A DNA stretch of 53,474 nt from Clostridiales bacterium (lineage in GTDB: Bacteria; Bacillota; Clostridia; Oscillospirales; Oscillospiraceae), in assembly GCA_022772525.1 (NCBI GenBank), contig JALFAD010000033.1:1-53474 (forward strand), given 5' to 3'. The position numbers were made by a program, and so were the translations under genes. Below, piece after piece: positions 1-8,241 of the stretch. Numbering within the stretch: the stretch's first letter is position 1; each line of letters starts with the position of its first letter. Below the pieces are notes generated by a model that saw only the letters and a program-made list of their open reading frames with translations, did not search any database and was not told where the DNA came from.

Positions 1-785
1 ATCTTGTTGGTCTGGGCAGTCTGGGAATTCTCCACAGCTTCCTTGTCCTGAATACCGTCCTTGTCGGTGACCAGGGAGTCGTTCTGCTTCTGCATGATCA
101 GCATGGACACGACCTGATAACCGGCAGAGGCCAGGGCAATCAGCAGAGCACCGATGTGGGCCCAGTTCCAGGCCCAGGTGGAGGCGAACACATTGAACTG
201 GGGTACCGCGCCCAGGTCAATGCCGATAAAGCCGAAATTGATGCCGCCCAGGGCCAGATCACTGATGCCGGGAATGGCGGCCTTGATGGCCTCGGCATAC
301 TGGGGGATGTACTGGGCTGCGATCATCTGGTGATAATAGGCATTTCCGGTGAAGAGATCGGGGTTCAGGCCCTTGATAACTTCAACGACCTGGTTGGCAA
401 CGTCCAGATTCTCATGGAGCATATACACAATGGGCTGCCGGACCACGGTATACAGGGGGATCAGCAGCAGCATGGGCACAAAGCTCCACAGGCAGCCGCC
501 GCCCATGGACACACCCTCTTCCTTGTACAGCGCCTGGATGGCCTGGTTCTGGCGGTTGGGGTCGTCGGCATAGCGGCGCTGGATGTCCTGCATTCTGGGA
601 GTCAGGCGGGACATCTTCATCATGCTCTTCTTGGACTTTGCGGTAATGGGCAGCAGAACCAGCTGCACCAGAATTGCGAACAGGATCAGAGCCATACCGT
701 AGCTGTTGGTCAGCCGGTACAGCAGCTCCATCAGGTAGCCGAAGGGCACCTGGATGATATCGGCAATGTGGAATGACAGTAACAT
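1..785 (-). CDS. yidC: YidC/Oxa1 membrane protein insertase (C-terminus cut off)
   Basis: Inserts and folds membrane proteins, alone or with SecYEG, in the cytoplasmic membrane. The visible 261 codons begin MLLSFHIADI behind an AAGGAGGAAA ribosome site. They show hydrophobic spans at about residues 20-48, 101-123 and 205-231, separated by the basic, Met-rich KSKKSMMKMSR stretch and a YADDPNRQNQA loop typical of the family. There is no lipoprotein cysteine, unlike Bacillus SpoIIIJ, and the first membrane span follows directly, as in many clostridial homologues. The gene order rpmH-rnpA-yidD-yidC supports the call. The last visible part (from about residue 235) is polar, and the true C-terminus lies outside the window. 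Confidence 0.95.
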   Translation of the reverse strand, partial: MLLSFHIADIIQVPFGYLMELLYRLTNSYGMALILFAILVQLVLLPITAKSKKSMMKMSRLTPRMQDIQRRYADDPNRQNQAIQALYKEEGVSMGGGCLWSFVPMLLLIPLYTVVRQPIVYMLHENLDVANQVVEVIKGLNPDLFTGNAYYHQMIAAQYIPQYAEAIKAAIPGISDLALGGINFGFIGIDLGAVPQFNVFASTWAWNWAHIGALLIALASAGYQVVSMLIMQKQNDSLVTDKDGIQDKEAVENSQTAQTNK

Positions 786-806
786 GGACTTTCCTCCTTA
801 TGGAAG

Positions 807-1019
807 TCATGGTACGGGGTCGTAGATATCCCGATGGGAAAAGGGATGGCACCGGGCCAGGCGTTTGATTGCCAGCCAGCCTCCCTTTACGGCGCCGTAT
901 TTTTGAATCGCTTCGTAGGCATAGGCGGAACAGGTTGGACGGTAGCGGCAGCGGGCCGGGAAATAGGGGGAAATGCACTTGGAGTAAAAGGAGATGAGGC
1001 CAAGAAGGAACCGTTTCAC
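807..1019 (-). CDS. yidD: Membrane protein insertion efficiency factor YidD
   Basis: A 70-residue membrane-associated protein thought to assist YidC-dependent insertion. It carries the family core, an N-terminal amphipathic segment ([17 protein letters not shown]) followed by a Cys-rich block with [11 protein letters not shown], then [15 protein letters not shown]. Translation starts at GTG, whose G is the last base of the upstream rnpA stop (TAG), so the two genes are translationally coupled. It lies 21 bp before yidC in the rpmH-rnpA-yidD-yidC operon. Length and motif order match the family. Confidence 0.95.
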   Translation of the reverse strand: MKRFLLGLISFYSKCISPYFPARCRYRPTCSAYAYEAIQKYGAVKGGWLAIKRLARCHPFSHRDIYDPVP

Positions 1020-1363
1020 TACGCTTCCTCCTGCCGCAGAAGCCCTGCCTTCCGGGCAAGGCGCAGATAGCTCTCCGTCAGCTTTTCAAAGGGCGCTTCC
1101 ACCGAGCGGCTTCTCGCCACCACCACAATATCCCACCCGGGGGCAAACTTCTGCTCATTCAACCGGTAGACCTCCCGCAGCCTTCTGCGGGTGCGGTTGC
1201 GGACCACGGCGTGGCCCAGCTTCTTGCTGACGGTAATACCCACCCGATTGCGGCCCAGGCGGTTGCGCCGGGCGTACAGGACCATATTGCCATCGGCAAA
1301 GCCCTGGGTGTGGTAAAGGCGCTGGAATATGTGGTTCAGTTTCAGGCTGCTGGAAAACTTCAT
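1019..1363 (-). CDS. rnpA: Ribonuclease P protein component
   Basis: Protein subunit of RNase P, which helps the catalytic RNA remove 5' leaders from tRNA precursors. At 114 residues it has the family's length and contains the conserved RNR signature in [21 protein letters not shown] (about residues 41-62). An aromatic and basic N-terminus ([18 protein letters not shown]) precedes it. It lies between rpmH and yidD, its stop codon overlapping the yidD start by one base. The 107-bp gap to rpmH shows no obvious strong terminator, so the genes are probably co-transcribed. Confidence 0.96.
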   Translation of the reverse strand: MKFSSSLKLNHIFQRLYHTQGFADGNMVLYARRNRLGRNRVGITVSKKLGHAVVRNRTRRRLREVYRLNEQKFAPGWDIVVVARSRSVEAPFEKLTESYLRLARKAGLLRQEEA

Positions 1364-1470
1364 TGCTATTTCTCCTAAAAAGGGAGCGGGGCGAATGTTT
1401 CATTCACCCCGCTGTAGCTCCCGTTTCGCTCTTACGCGCGTATTTCCTTGTGTTCCACAGGGGCGGCGCA

Positions 1471-1605
1471 TCAGGCGGACAGAACCTTGCGGCCTCTTGC
1501 ACGACGGCGGGCCAGAACCTTGCGGCCATTGGCAGTAGCCATTCTCTGACGGAAACCGTGAACCTTGGAACGGTGACGGTTGCTGGGCTGGTAGGTACGC
1601 TTCAT
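1471..1605 (-). CDS. rpmH: 50S ribosomal protein L34
   Basis: A 44-residue, very basic protein of the large ribosomal subunit. The reading frame begins [18 protein letters not shown] and ends [12 protein letters not shown], which is essentially the universal L34 sequence. A GGAGGTG ribosome site stands 8 bases before the ATG. It is the first gene of the rpmH-rnpA-yidD-yidC operon and has its own strong promoter about 100 bp upstream. In most Firmicutes dnaA and the replication origin lie just upstream of rpmH; here a lipoprotein gene on the same strand lies there instead. Confidence 0.97.
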   Translation of the reverse strand: MKRTYQPSNRHRSKVHGFRQRMATANGRKVLARRRARGRKVLSA

Positions 1606-1708
1606 TACGGATACACCTCCTATTTTCTCTGAAAATCATATGCTCGACAGCCACAAAAGTGGCCGCAGCAACACAAATAGACAGACCTCCACGGTCATGC
1701 CTGCTCAT

Positions 1709-1737
1709 TATAACCGAAAAAGTCATGGAGGTCAACA
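1709..1737 (-). promoter_or_regulatory. Strong sigma-A promoter of rpmH operon
   Basis: On the minus strand, TTGACC (1732-1737) and TATAAT (1709-1714) are separated by exactly 17 bases. Transcription should begin near 1702, giving a leader of about 95 bases before rpmH. No DnaA boxes were recognised in the surrounding 230-bp gap (1606-1835). That gap also holds a short inverted repeat (1786-1793 with 1800-1807) just downstream of the lipoprotein gene, which may be a weak terminator. Confidence 0.85.
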
Positions 1738-1835
1738 TTTTTTTCATGCGCCGGGTCTATTTTTTACGGAAGGAGAACACAGCCCGCACAGAGCCCTTCC
1801 TCTGTGCAGGCGCGCGCCCCTTTACAGTAAGCTTT

Positions 1836-4106
1836 TCAGTCAACGCTCGTCCAATCCAGATCTTTTTTGTTCAGCGGATATTCGGCAAGCTCATAGCAGT
1901 TTTCTCCATGCTTCTGATACAGCACCGTATAATCCGCGCCCTGAGGAACGGCATACTTCCCCGCGTCGTCGTCAAACACATTGGGCAGGTGCTTTCCGGG
2001 AGATGTGTGGGCAAACACCAGGCAGACGCCCCCGTACAGCTGAGAAACCCTTTGGCCGTACTCCTCCAACGAATTCAGCCTCATAACCGGGAAATCCCTG
2101 TCCGTCCGGTAATCATTAAAGATATACCAGCTGAAATCCACAATGTAGACGCTGCCGTCCTGACGGATGTAGTTGTAGACATGCCCGCCTCCGTTTCCGA
2201 TATAGTAGGCATGCTCAACGAAGCCGATCTCCTCGTAATCCCCCTCCAGAAGATAGTTCGCCAGATTGGCCATAGAGCCGCAGTTGCCCAAATGGCCGGA
2301 GAGGACCTGCTTGGCCGAAATGTTATAGTGCCACGTCACGCCGTCAATATTCTTCTCCCGGTCCCCGCCCAGGTCGCCGATCTTTGCCGCCAGCATATAC
2401 ATCAGCAGATCCCCTGCGGTCTTTACCCGCTCCTTGACCTGCTCCGGCGACATACTCAGCAGCTCGTAGGCCTCCTCCGCCGTCAGCGTCACGCCGCCCA
2501 GAGTCTGGGACAGCGCATAGTTCTGAACGTTTTCCGGCTTGATCTGCTCCGGATCAAAATTCTCCAGATCCGTTTCGCTGGGCACATAGAGCTGCTCCAG
2601 ATCCATATTTGCATACTGCTCGTCCCGGTAGAGCTCTATGGCATTCATTTTGTTCTGAGGCCGGTAGAGCCCGGAAACGCTGTCCAGCACGGCATCCGTA
2701 TCCCCCGGCAGGAAAAACAGCTGCTTCAGCTTGCCCCCTGCGCAGGAAACATCCTCCATGCTTCCAAAGAAATCCACAAGGTCCGTGAGCTGCCTGACAA
2801 ACCGGTAGGGAACTCTTTCCATCAGGCAATTGGCGGTTGCGATTTTCTTCATCTGAAATCCCAGGGAATATACATAATACCCGCCGTCTGTGGGAATGAC
2901 CGCCGCACTCAGTACGGCCTCCCCATTGTGCTCCATAAACGCGATGATCTGCCCCATTCCCGGCAAATCATCCCCCAGAATTCGCACGCCCATGCTGTCA
3001 GCCGCCGGAATGGACTCCGTTCCTTTTTGCCACCAGGAAAAACAAAAGTCCGCACCGTAGGTCCTCTGCCCATTGGCAGCACTGAATACGTTTGAATTGA
3101 GCGTTCCGTCCTGGGTGTCCAGCCAGGCGGCATAGTCTGCGGGCGTGGAAATTTTCTCCCGCAGCTCTTCCATATCCGCATCCTTCAACGCGGCAATCTC
3201 CGAATCGCTCAGCTTTCGCCGGGTCAGTTCCGTTGGCAGCGCAGAGGGATTTTCGGTTTCGATTCCCGTAATATCCAGCTCCTGCAAATACGCCGGGTTA
3301 TCCGCCACATATTTTCCGTTGTGAATATCCATGGTGGCCTCTACGTCCCCGGGGACATAGAACAGCTGCTTCAGGTGGCTGCCCGCCGTGGAAATATCCG
3401 CATCGCTTCCGCAATAGGCCGCCACATCCTCCAGCTTCCGGACATAGAGCAGTGGAAATACCTCCGACATGATCGGCGAGGTAAGACGCCTTACATTGCA
3501 AACATCCGCGGAATAAATGTAGTACCCGTTTTCGGTCGGGATCGTGTTTCCGCAGACGATCAGGCCCCCCTGGTAATCCGTGACCGCAGCGATCATCCCT
3601 ATTCCCGGGAAATCGTCGCCCAATATCCGAATGGCCAGTGTGGCAGCAGAGGGAGAATCCAGAACGCCGTTGTTGCGCAGGGACTCCATGCTGTGCGTCG
3701 CCCAATAAATCCGCTGGGTCATGCTGAACCCGCCGACATTGCAGCACCACATTGCATCCTGGATTTCCAGCCACGCGTTGAAATCCGCGAAGGTGGAGAT
3801 CTTCTCCCGCAGGGTTTCCAGGCTTGCATCCTTCAGCTGCTCAATTTCCGCATTGCTGAGCAGGCGCTCCCGGAATACCTCGGGCATTTCATTTACCAGG
3901 ACATACCTGTGCCCCGGCTGAATCTCCTGGTCCGGAAGCGCATCCTCCTCCGGCTCCGTCGAGACTTCCGCGGACACCGTTTGCGCCTGTGCCGTTTCCG
4001 GGACAGAGCTCTGCGCATCCTCCCCCACCGGCTGCTTTCCCCCGCACCCGGCAAGCAAGCTTCCCACCAGCAGTACAGCCACGCAACGCAGGATCATTCT
4101 CTTCAT
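1836..4106 (-). CDS. Lipoprotein, three repeat units, last transglutaminase-like
   Basis: A 756-residue predicted lipoprotein of unknown function. The ATG at 4106 was chosen because it gives a clean lipoprotein signal (MKRMILRC..., lipobox LLAG-C with Cys21) behind a GGAGAGG site; the open frame extends further upstream without these features. Two long units begin at about residues 84 and 300 (xAEIxxLKDAxxExLREKIST). A third, shorter start at about 541 leads into a C-terminal domain with Cys609 (GNCGSMANL), His642 (GGGHVYNY) and Asp657 (YIVDFSW), the Cys-His-Asp order of transglutaminase-like enzymes. The first two units align with the third over this region but lack the Cys and His. Probably an extracytoplasmic peptidase or transglutaminase-like protein; the substrate is unknown. 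Flanked by its own promoter and the typA terminator. Confidence 0.75.
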   Translation of the reverse strand: MKRMILRCVAVLLVGSLLAGCGGKQPVGEDAQSSVPETAQAQTVSAEVSTEPEEDALPDQEIQPGHRYVLVNEMPEVFRERLLSNAEIEQLKDASLETLREKISTFADFNAWLEIQDAMWCCNVGGFSMTQRIYWATHSMESLRNNGVLDSPSAATLAIRILGDDFPGIGMIAAVTDYQGGLIVCGNTIPTENGYYIYSADVCNVRRLTSPIMSEVFPLLYVRKLEDVAAYCGSDADISTAGSHLKQLFYVPGDVEATMDIHNGKYVADNPAYLQELDITGIETENPSALPTELTRRKLSDSEIAALKDADMEELREKISTPADYAAWLDTQDGTLNSNVFSAANGQRTYGADFCFSWWQKGTESIPAADSMGVRILGDDLPGMGQIIAFMEHNGEAVLSAAVIPTDGGYYVYSLGFQMKKIATANCLMERVPYRFVRQLTDLVDFFGSMEDVSCAGGKLKQLFFLPGDTDAVLDSVSGLYRPQNKMNAIELYRDEQYANMDLEQLYVPSETDLENFDPEQIKPENVQNYALSQTLGGVTLTAEEAYELLSMSPEQVKERVKTAGDLLMYMLAAKIGDLGGDREKNIDGVTWHYNISAKQVLSGHLGNCGSMANLANYLLEGDYEEIGFVEHAYYIGNGGGHVYNYIRQDGSVYIVDFSWYIFNDYRTDRDFPVMRLNSLEEYGQRVSQLYGGVCLVFAHTSPGKHLPNVFDDDAGKYAVPQGADYTVLYQKHGENCYELAEYPLNKKDLDWTSVD

Positions 4107-4145
4107 AACGCGCCTCTCCGTTTCTTTTTCTGAAATTACCTTTTT

Positions 4146-4174
4146 ATGGTAGCACTGATCTACCGATTCGTCAA
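4146..4174 (-). promoter_or_regulatory. Promoter of the lipoprotein gene
   Basis: Minus-strand TTGACG (4169-4174) and TACCAT (4146-4151) with a 17-base spacer. The predicted start is near 4139, about 33 bases before the chosen ATG at 4106. This supports that start, because the longer open frame would begin upstream of the promoter. Confidence 0.75.
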
Positions 4175-4195
4175 CAAACGTTCCTGCCCTTTCGC

Positions 4196-4231
4196 AAAAA
4201 TGCCTCTGCTTTTCCACGGAAAGCAGAGGCA
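4196..4231 (-). terminator. Rho-independent terminator of typA
   Basis: Inverted repeat TGCCTCTGCTTT / AAAGCAGAGGCA (4201-4231), followed on the minus strand by a run of five T (4196-4200). It lies 46 bases after the typA stop and before the lipoprotein promoter. Confidence 0.9.
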
Positions 4232-4276
4232 TTTGATTCAACTGTCAGTCAATATCCCGCAAAGGCGGGCATGGCA

Positions 4277-6106
4277 TCATTCCTGCGCCCGCTTCTTCAT
4301 CAGGTTCCGCATACGCAGGGCGTGGTCCAGCTCGCGCTTGCGGATGCGCAGGCTCTTGGGGGTGCATTCCAGCAGCTCATCGTCCGCCAGAAATTCCAAA
4401 TACTGCTCCAGAGAGTAGTTCAGCGGAGGCGTCAGCCGCAGAGCTTCGTCGGAACCGGCGGCCCGCATATTGGTCAGCTGCTTGCGTTTGCAGACGTTGA
4501 CGGTCATATCCTCGTTGCGGCTGCACACGCCCACCACCATACCGGCGTAGACCGGCGTGCCGGGGCCGATGAACAGGGCGCCCCGCTCCTGAGCGGCAGC
4601 CAGACCGTAGGTCACAGCTTCGCCGGTCTCAAAGGCCACAAGGGAGCCAACCTGACGGCGTTCAATCTCGCCCTTCATGGGGGCGTAGGAATCGAGGACG
4701 GAGGACATGATGCCCTCGCCCCGGGTATCGGTGAGGAACTCGTTCCGGTAGCCGAACAGGCCCCGGGAGGGAACCAGAAATTCCAGACGGTAGCGGCTGC
4801 CCATGGGGGTCATGCCCAAAAGGTCTCCCTTCCGCTTGCCCATCTTCTCAATCACCGCGCCCATGCACTCCTCGGGCACGTCGGCGACCATCCGCTCGAT
4901 GGGCTCGCAGACCTTGCCGTCAATGACCTTGGTCAGCACCCGGGGCGTGGACACGGAGAACTCGTAGCCCTCCCGGCGCATGGTTTCCATCAGAATGGAC
5001 AGGTGCATTTCGCCCCGGCCTGCCACGTTGAAGGCGTCGGTGCCCTGCTCGGTGACGTGCAGCGATACGTCCTTGAGAAGCTCCTTTTCCAGCCGGTCCC
5101 GCAGGTTCCGGGAGGTGACGAACTTGCCCTCCTTGCCCGCGAAGGGGGAGTCGTTGACGGCGAAGGTCATTTCGATGGTGGGGTCGGAAATCTTCACAAA
5201 GGGCAGAGCTTCCACACAATCGGGGGCGCACAGGGTCCGGCCGATGGTGATGTCCGCCATGCCGGAAAGAGCCACGATCTCACCGGCGTGGGCCTCGGGA
5301 ATGGGGTTCTTGCCCAGACCGTCGAACTCGTACAGGGCTACCACCTTGCCCTTCTGCTTGATTTCAGGGTCGTGGAAGTCGCAGATGGTGACTTCCTGAT
5401 TGACCTTGATGGTGCCCCGCTCCACGCGGCCCACAGCGATCCGGCCCACATATTCATTGTAGTCAATAGAGGACACCAGCAGCTGCAGGGGCGCGGTGTC
5501 ATCGCCGCCGGGGGCGGGAATATAGTTGACAATGGTCTCAAACAGGGGGGTCAGATCGGTGCCCGCCTCGTCGGGGCTGTAGGAGGCGGTACCCTGACGT
5601 CCGGAGCAGAACACGGTGGGGGAATTAAACTGCTCGTCGGTGGCGTCCAGATCCAGCAGCAGCTCCAGCACCTCGTCCATGACCTCGTGAACTCGTGCGT
5701 CGGGCTTATCGATTTTGTTCACAGCCACGATGACCTTGTGGCCCAGCTCCAGGGCCTTCTGAAGCACAAACCGGGTCTGGGGCATGGGGCCTTCGGCGGC
5801 GTCCACCAGCAGAATGACGCCGTTGACCATCTTCAGGATGCGCTCCACCTCGCCGCCAAAGTCGGCGTGGCCCGGGGTGTCCACGATGTTGATTTTGTAA
5901 TCCTTGTAGTGCACGGAGGTATTCTTCGCCAGAATGGTGATGCCCCGCTCCCGCTCTAAGTCGCCGGAGTCCATGACCCGCTCCACCGTGGCCTGATTTT
6001 CCCGGTAGATGCCGCCCTGCTTCAGCATTTCGTCCACCAGCGTGGTCTTGCCGTGGTCAACGTGGGCAATAATAGCGATATTGCGGATTTTGTCCTGAGA
6101 AAACAT
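4277..6106 (-). CDS. typA: Translational GTPase TypA/BipA
   Basis: A 609-residue ribosome-binding GTPase of the elongation-factor family, implicated in ribosome assembly and stress adaptation. G-domain motifs are plain: AHVDHGKT (residues 14-21), DTPGH (76-80) and NKID (130-133). They are followed by EF-G-like beta-barrel domains and the TypA C-terminal region with KRKGDLLGM and [15 protein letters not shown]. The ATG at 6106 has an AAGGAG site; the in-frame ATG 14 codons upstream lacks one. It is transcribed alone from its own promoter and ends at a strong terminator. Confidence 0.97.
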   Translation of the reverse strand: MFSQDKIRNIAIIAHVDHGKTTLVDEMLKQGGIYRENQATVERVMDSGDLERERGITILAKNTSVHYKDYKINIVDTPGHADFGGEVERILKMVNGVILLVDAAEGPMPQTRFVLQKALELGHKVIVAVNKIDKPDARVHEVMDEVLELLLDLDATDEQFNSPTVFCSGRQGTASYSPDEAGTDLTPLFETIVNYIPAPGGDDTAPLQLLVSSIDYNEYVGRIAVGRVERGTIKVNQEVTICDFHDPEIKQKGKVVALYEFDGLGKNPIPEAHAGEIVALSGMADITIGRTLCAPDCVEALPFVKISDPTIEMTFAVNDSPFAGKEGKFVTSRNLRDRLEKELLKDVSLHVTEQGTDAFNVAGRGEMHLSILMETMRREGYEFSVSTPRVLTKVIDGKVCEPIERMVADVPEECMGAVIEKMGKRKGDLLGMTPMGSRYRLEFLVPSRGLFGYRNEFLTDTRGEGIMSSVLDSYAPMKGEIERRQVGSLVAFETGEAVTYGLAAAQERGALFIGPGTPVYAGMVVGVCSRNEDMTVNVCKRKQLTNMRAAGSDEALRLTPPLNYSLEQYLEFLADDELLECTPKSLRIRKRELDHALRMRNLMKKRAQE

Positions 6107-6156
6107 AATATTTATTCTCCTTTTTGAAGATACTTGACACAAACTCACAATTTCGC

Positions 6157-6185
6157 ATTATAGCACTTCAACAAAAAGAATGCAA
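6157..6185 (-). promoter_or_regulatory. Promoter of typA
   Basis: Minus-strand TTGCAT (6180-6185) and TATAAT (6157-6162) with a 17-base spacer. Transcription should start about 45 bases before the typA ATG. Confidence 0.8.
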
Positions 6186-6218
6186 GATATTTGGTAAAAA
6201 TTACGAAGGAAAAGTTGC

Positions 6219-6250
6219 AAAAACCGCACCCGATGGCGGGCGCGGTTTTT
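6219..6250 (-). terminator. Terminator of the marR-MATE operon
   Basis: GC-rich inverted repeat (CCGCACCCG / CGGGCGCGG core, 6224-6246) bounded by five A on the plus strand, giving a T run after the hairpin on the minus strand. It begins one base after the MATE stop codon at 6252. Confidence 0.85.
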
Positions 6251-6251
6251 G

Positions 6252-7625
6252 TCATTGTTGTGCAGTCTTTCCTTCTCTCAGCATCCGGAGGAAGAACCGG
6301 AAGAACATGCCTGTGGTGACGGCGGCGGCGAGAAAATCCGACACCGGCTCGGCAAGGAATACGGCGAAGGCTTTGTCGGCAAAAAAGTGGGGAAGAATAA
6401 AGATCAGGGGAATCAGCAGAATAATCTTTCGCAGGCAGGCCATAAGCAGGCAGAGCTTTGCCTGCCCCAGAGCCATGAACGTCTGCTGGCAGCTGATCTG
6501 GAAACCAACGGAGAAGGCACAGACGAAATAAATCCGCATGGCCCAGGCGGCATAGCTGACCAGCGCGGTATCCGAGGTGAAGATACCCGCGAATACCTGA
6601 GGAACCGCCATCAACAGAAGCCAGAACGCGGTGGTGTAGCCCACGCAGGTGAAAAACTGGCAGAAAAAAGCTTCCTTCACCCGGTCCAGCTTTTTCGCGC
6701 CGTAGTTGAAGCTGATCAGGGGCTGGCCGCCCTGACAGATGCCGTTCAGGGGCATGGTAACCAGCTGATTGATGGAGGTCAGCACCGTCATGGCACCCAC
6801 CGCCACATCACCGCCAAACCGGGCCAGCGAGGAGGTGAAGCTGATGGACAGAATGCTCTCCGTGGACACCATGACAAAGCTGGACACACCCAGCCCGAGG
6901 CACGGCCCAATGATGGAGGGCACCAGCTTCATGTTTGCAGGGCGCAGTTTGAGAATCGCCTTTTTGCCCCGCAGAAAGCTGAGAATCCAGCAGGCACTGA
7001 CCGCCTGACTCATGATCGTCGCCAGCGCCGCGCCGGACACGCCCAAATTGATCCCGAAAATCAGAATGGGGTCCAGCACGATATTGATGACAGCGCCGAT
7101 AACCGTGGTGAGCATGCTGGTCTTTGCGAAGCCCTGGGTGGTGATGAAAGGGTTCATGCCCATGACGATGAGCACGAACACGCTGCCGCAGATATAGATG
7201 TTGGCGTATTCCAGTGCGTAGGGAAGGGTCGCGTCACTGCCGCCGAAGAGCCGGATCAGATCGGGGCAGAAATGGTAGAAGGTGACGGTCAGAATCACCG
7301 CCAGAATCATCAGCACCGCGAAGCAGTTGCCCATGATCTTCTCCGCCTTTTCCCGGTTGCCTTCACCCATGGCGATGGCGGCACGGGGGGCGCCGCCGGC
7401 GCCTGCCAGCATGGCGAAGGCGGTAATCAGCATTAAAATGGGGGTGAACAGTCCCACGCCGGTGAGCGCCAGTCCGCCGATGCCGGGGATGTGGCCCAGG
7501 TAGATGCGGTCAACGATGTTGTACAGCAGGTTGATGACCTGCGCCACCACGGCGGGCACTGCCAGATTCAGCATCCATTTTTTGATGGAGCCGGCACCCA
7601 TGTCCTTTTTCTTTGTTTCAACCAT
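6252..7625 (-). CDS. MATE family multidrug efflux transporter
   Basis: A 457-residue integral membrane protein of the multidrug and toxic compound extrusion family, expected to export cationic or aromatic compounds in exchange for Na+ or H+. It has about 12 hydrophobic segments in two related halves. Family landmarks include AVPAVVAQVINLLYNIVDRIYLG near the N-terminus, GVGLFTPI, GMNPFITTQGFAKTSM and, in the second half, PLNGICQGGQPLISFNYGA. The start follows a GGAAGG site. It lies 30 bp downstream of a marR gene on the same strand, so it is the likely target of that regulator. The substrate cannot be told from sequence. Confidence 0.93.
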   Translation of the reverse strand: MVETKKKDMGAGSIKKWMLNLAVPAVVAQVINLLYNIVDRIYLGHIPGIGGLALTGVGLFTPILMLITAFAMLAGAGGAPRAAIAMGEGNREKAEKIMGNCFAVLMILAVILTVTFYHFCPDLIRLFGGSDATLPYALEYANIYICGSVFVLIVMGMNPFITTQGFAKTSMLTTVIGAVINIVLDPILIFGINLGVSGAALATIMSQAVSACWILSFLRGKKAILKLRPANMKLVPSIIGPCLGLGVSSFVMVSTESILSISFTSSLARFGGDVAVGAMTVLTSINQLVTMPLNGICQGGQPLISFNYGAKKLDRVKEAFFCQFFTCVGYTTAFWLLLMAVPQVFAGIFTSDTALVSYAAWAMRIYFVCAFSVGFQISCQQTFMALGQAKLCLLMACLRKIILLIPLIFILPHFFADKAFAVFLAEPVSDFLAAAVTTGMFFRFFLRMLREGKTAQQ

Positions 7626-7655
7626 ACGATGTACCTTCCTATAGACAATTCAACA

Positions 7656-8099
7656 TTATTTCGCAGATACACAGTCAAAATGCAAAATATTGTCCATAAT
7701 TTTGCGGCTGATGGCCCGCAGCTGTTCCCGCTCCGCCGGAGAAATACCGGTATAGAGGGCTTCAAAAAACTGCCGCTGCCGCCCTGCGCCGGCTTCGGCG
7801 ATTTCTTCGCCTTTCTGCGTCAGGGCCAGATGGCAGGACCGGCGGTCGGCAGGCTCGTACCGGCGGGTCAGAATGCCCCGGCGCTCCAGATTGGACACGG
7901 ACAGCGAAACGTGAGACTTGGCGATACCCCGGCAGGAGACAATATCCGCCGCTCGGTCCCGGTTGGGGTTGTTGTGGAGAAACAGCAGCACCGCCAGCTC
8001 GTTCTGCGTTAAACCGAAGCGTTTGCACACCGGCTCCAGACTGCGGGAGTATTCCTTTTTGGCGATGCCCATGGCATTAAAAAAGCTTCCAAGATCCAT
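7656..8099 (-). CDS. MarR family transcriptional regulator
   Basis: A 147-residue winged-helix repressor, probably released from DNA by small aromatic ligands. The central HTH and wing are visible in GLTQNELAVLLFLHNN, GIAKSHVSLSVSNLERRGIL and YEPADRRSCHLALTQKGEE (about residues 29-102), flanked by helical dimerisation ends. It is the first gene of a two-gene operon with the MATE exporter. Two identical 14-bp palindromes bracket its promoter, so autoregulation is likely. The start at 8099 has a GAGGAA site. Confidence 0.93.
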   Translation of the reverse strand: MDLGSFFNAMGIAKKEYSRSLEPVCKRFGLTQNELAVLLFLHNNPNRDRAADIVSCRGIAKSHVSLSVSNLERRGILTRRYEPADRRSCHLALTQKGEEIAEAGAGRQRQFFEALYTGISPAEREQLRAISRKIMDNILHFDCVSAK

Positions 8100-8115
8100 T
8101 TGCGTTCCTCACTTC

Positions 8116-8189
8116 GTTCAATTTTGAACCGTTGGAAGTATACCACCGGATATTTGGAAAGTCAATACCCGGTTTGTTCAATTTTGAAC
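8116..8189 (-). promoter_or_regulatory. marR promoter between two identical MarR operators
   Basis: The perfect inverted repeat GTTCAATTTTGAAC occurs at 8116-8129 and again at 8176-8189, exactly 60 bp apart. Between them on the minus strand lie TTGACT (8160-8165) and TATACT (8137-8142) with a 17-base spacer. One operator therefore overlaps the transcription start and the other sits just upstream of the -35 box. That the local MarR protein binds here is inferred from position and symmetry. Confidence 0.85.
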
Positions 8190-8224
8190 AAAAAAGCTCT
8201 CCCGGCAAACGAGCCGGGAGGGCT
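8190..8224 (-). terminator. Terminator of the 3D-domain protein gene
   Basis: Inverted repeat around CTCCCGGC / GCCGGGAG (8196-8224) followed on the minus strand by six T (8190-8195). It ends directly against the upstream marR operator, so transcripts from 8242-9300 stop before entering the marR control region. Confidence 0.88.
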
Positions 8225-8241
8225 GAAATAGAAAACGGTTT

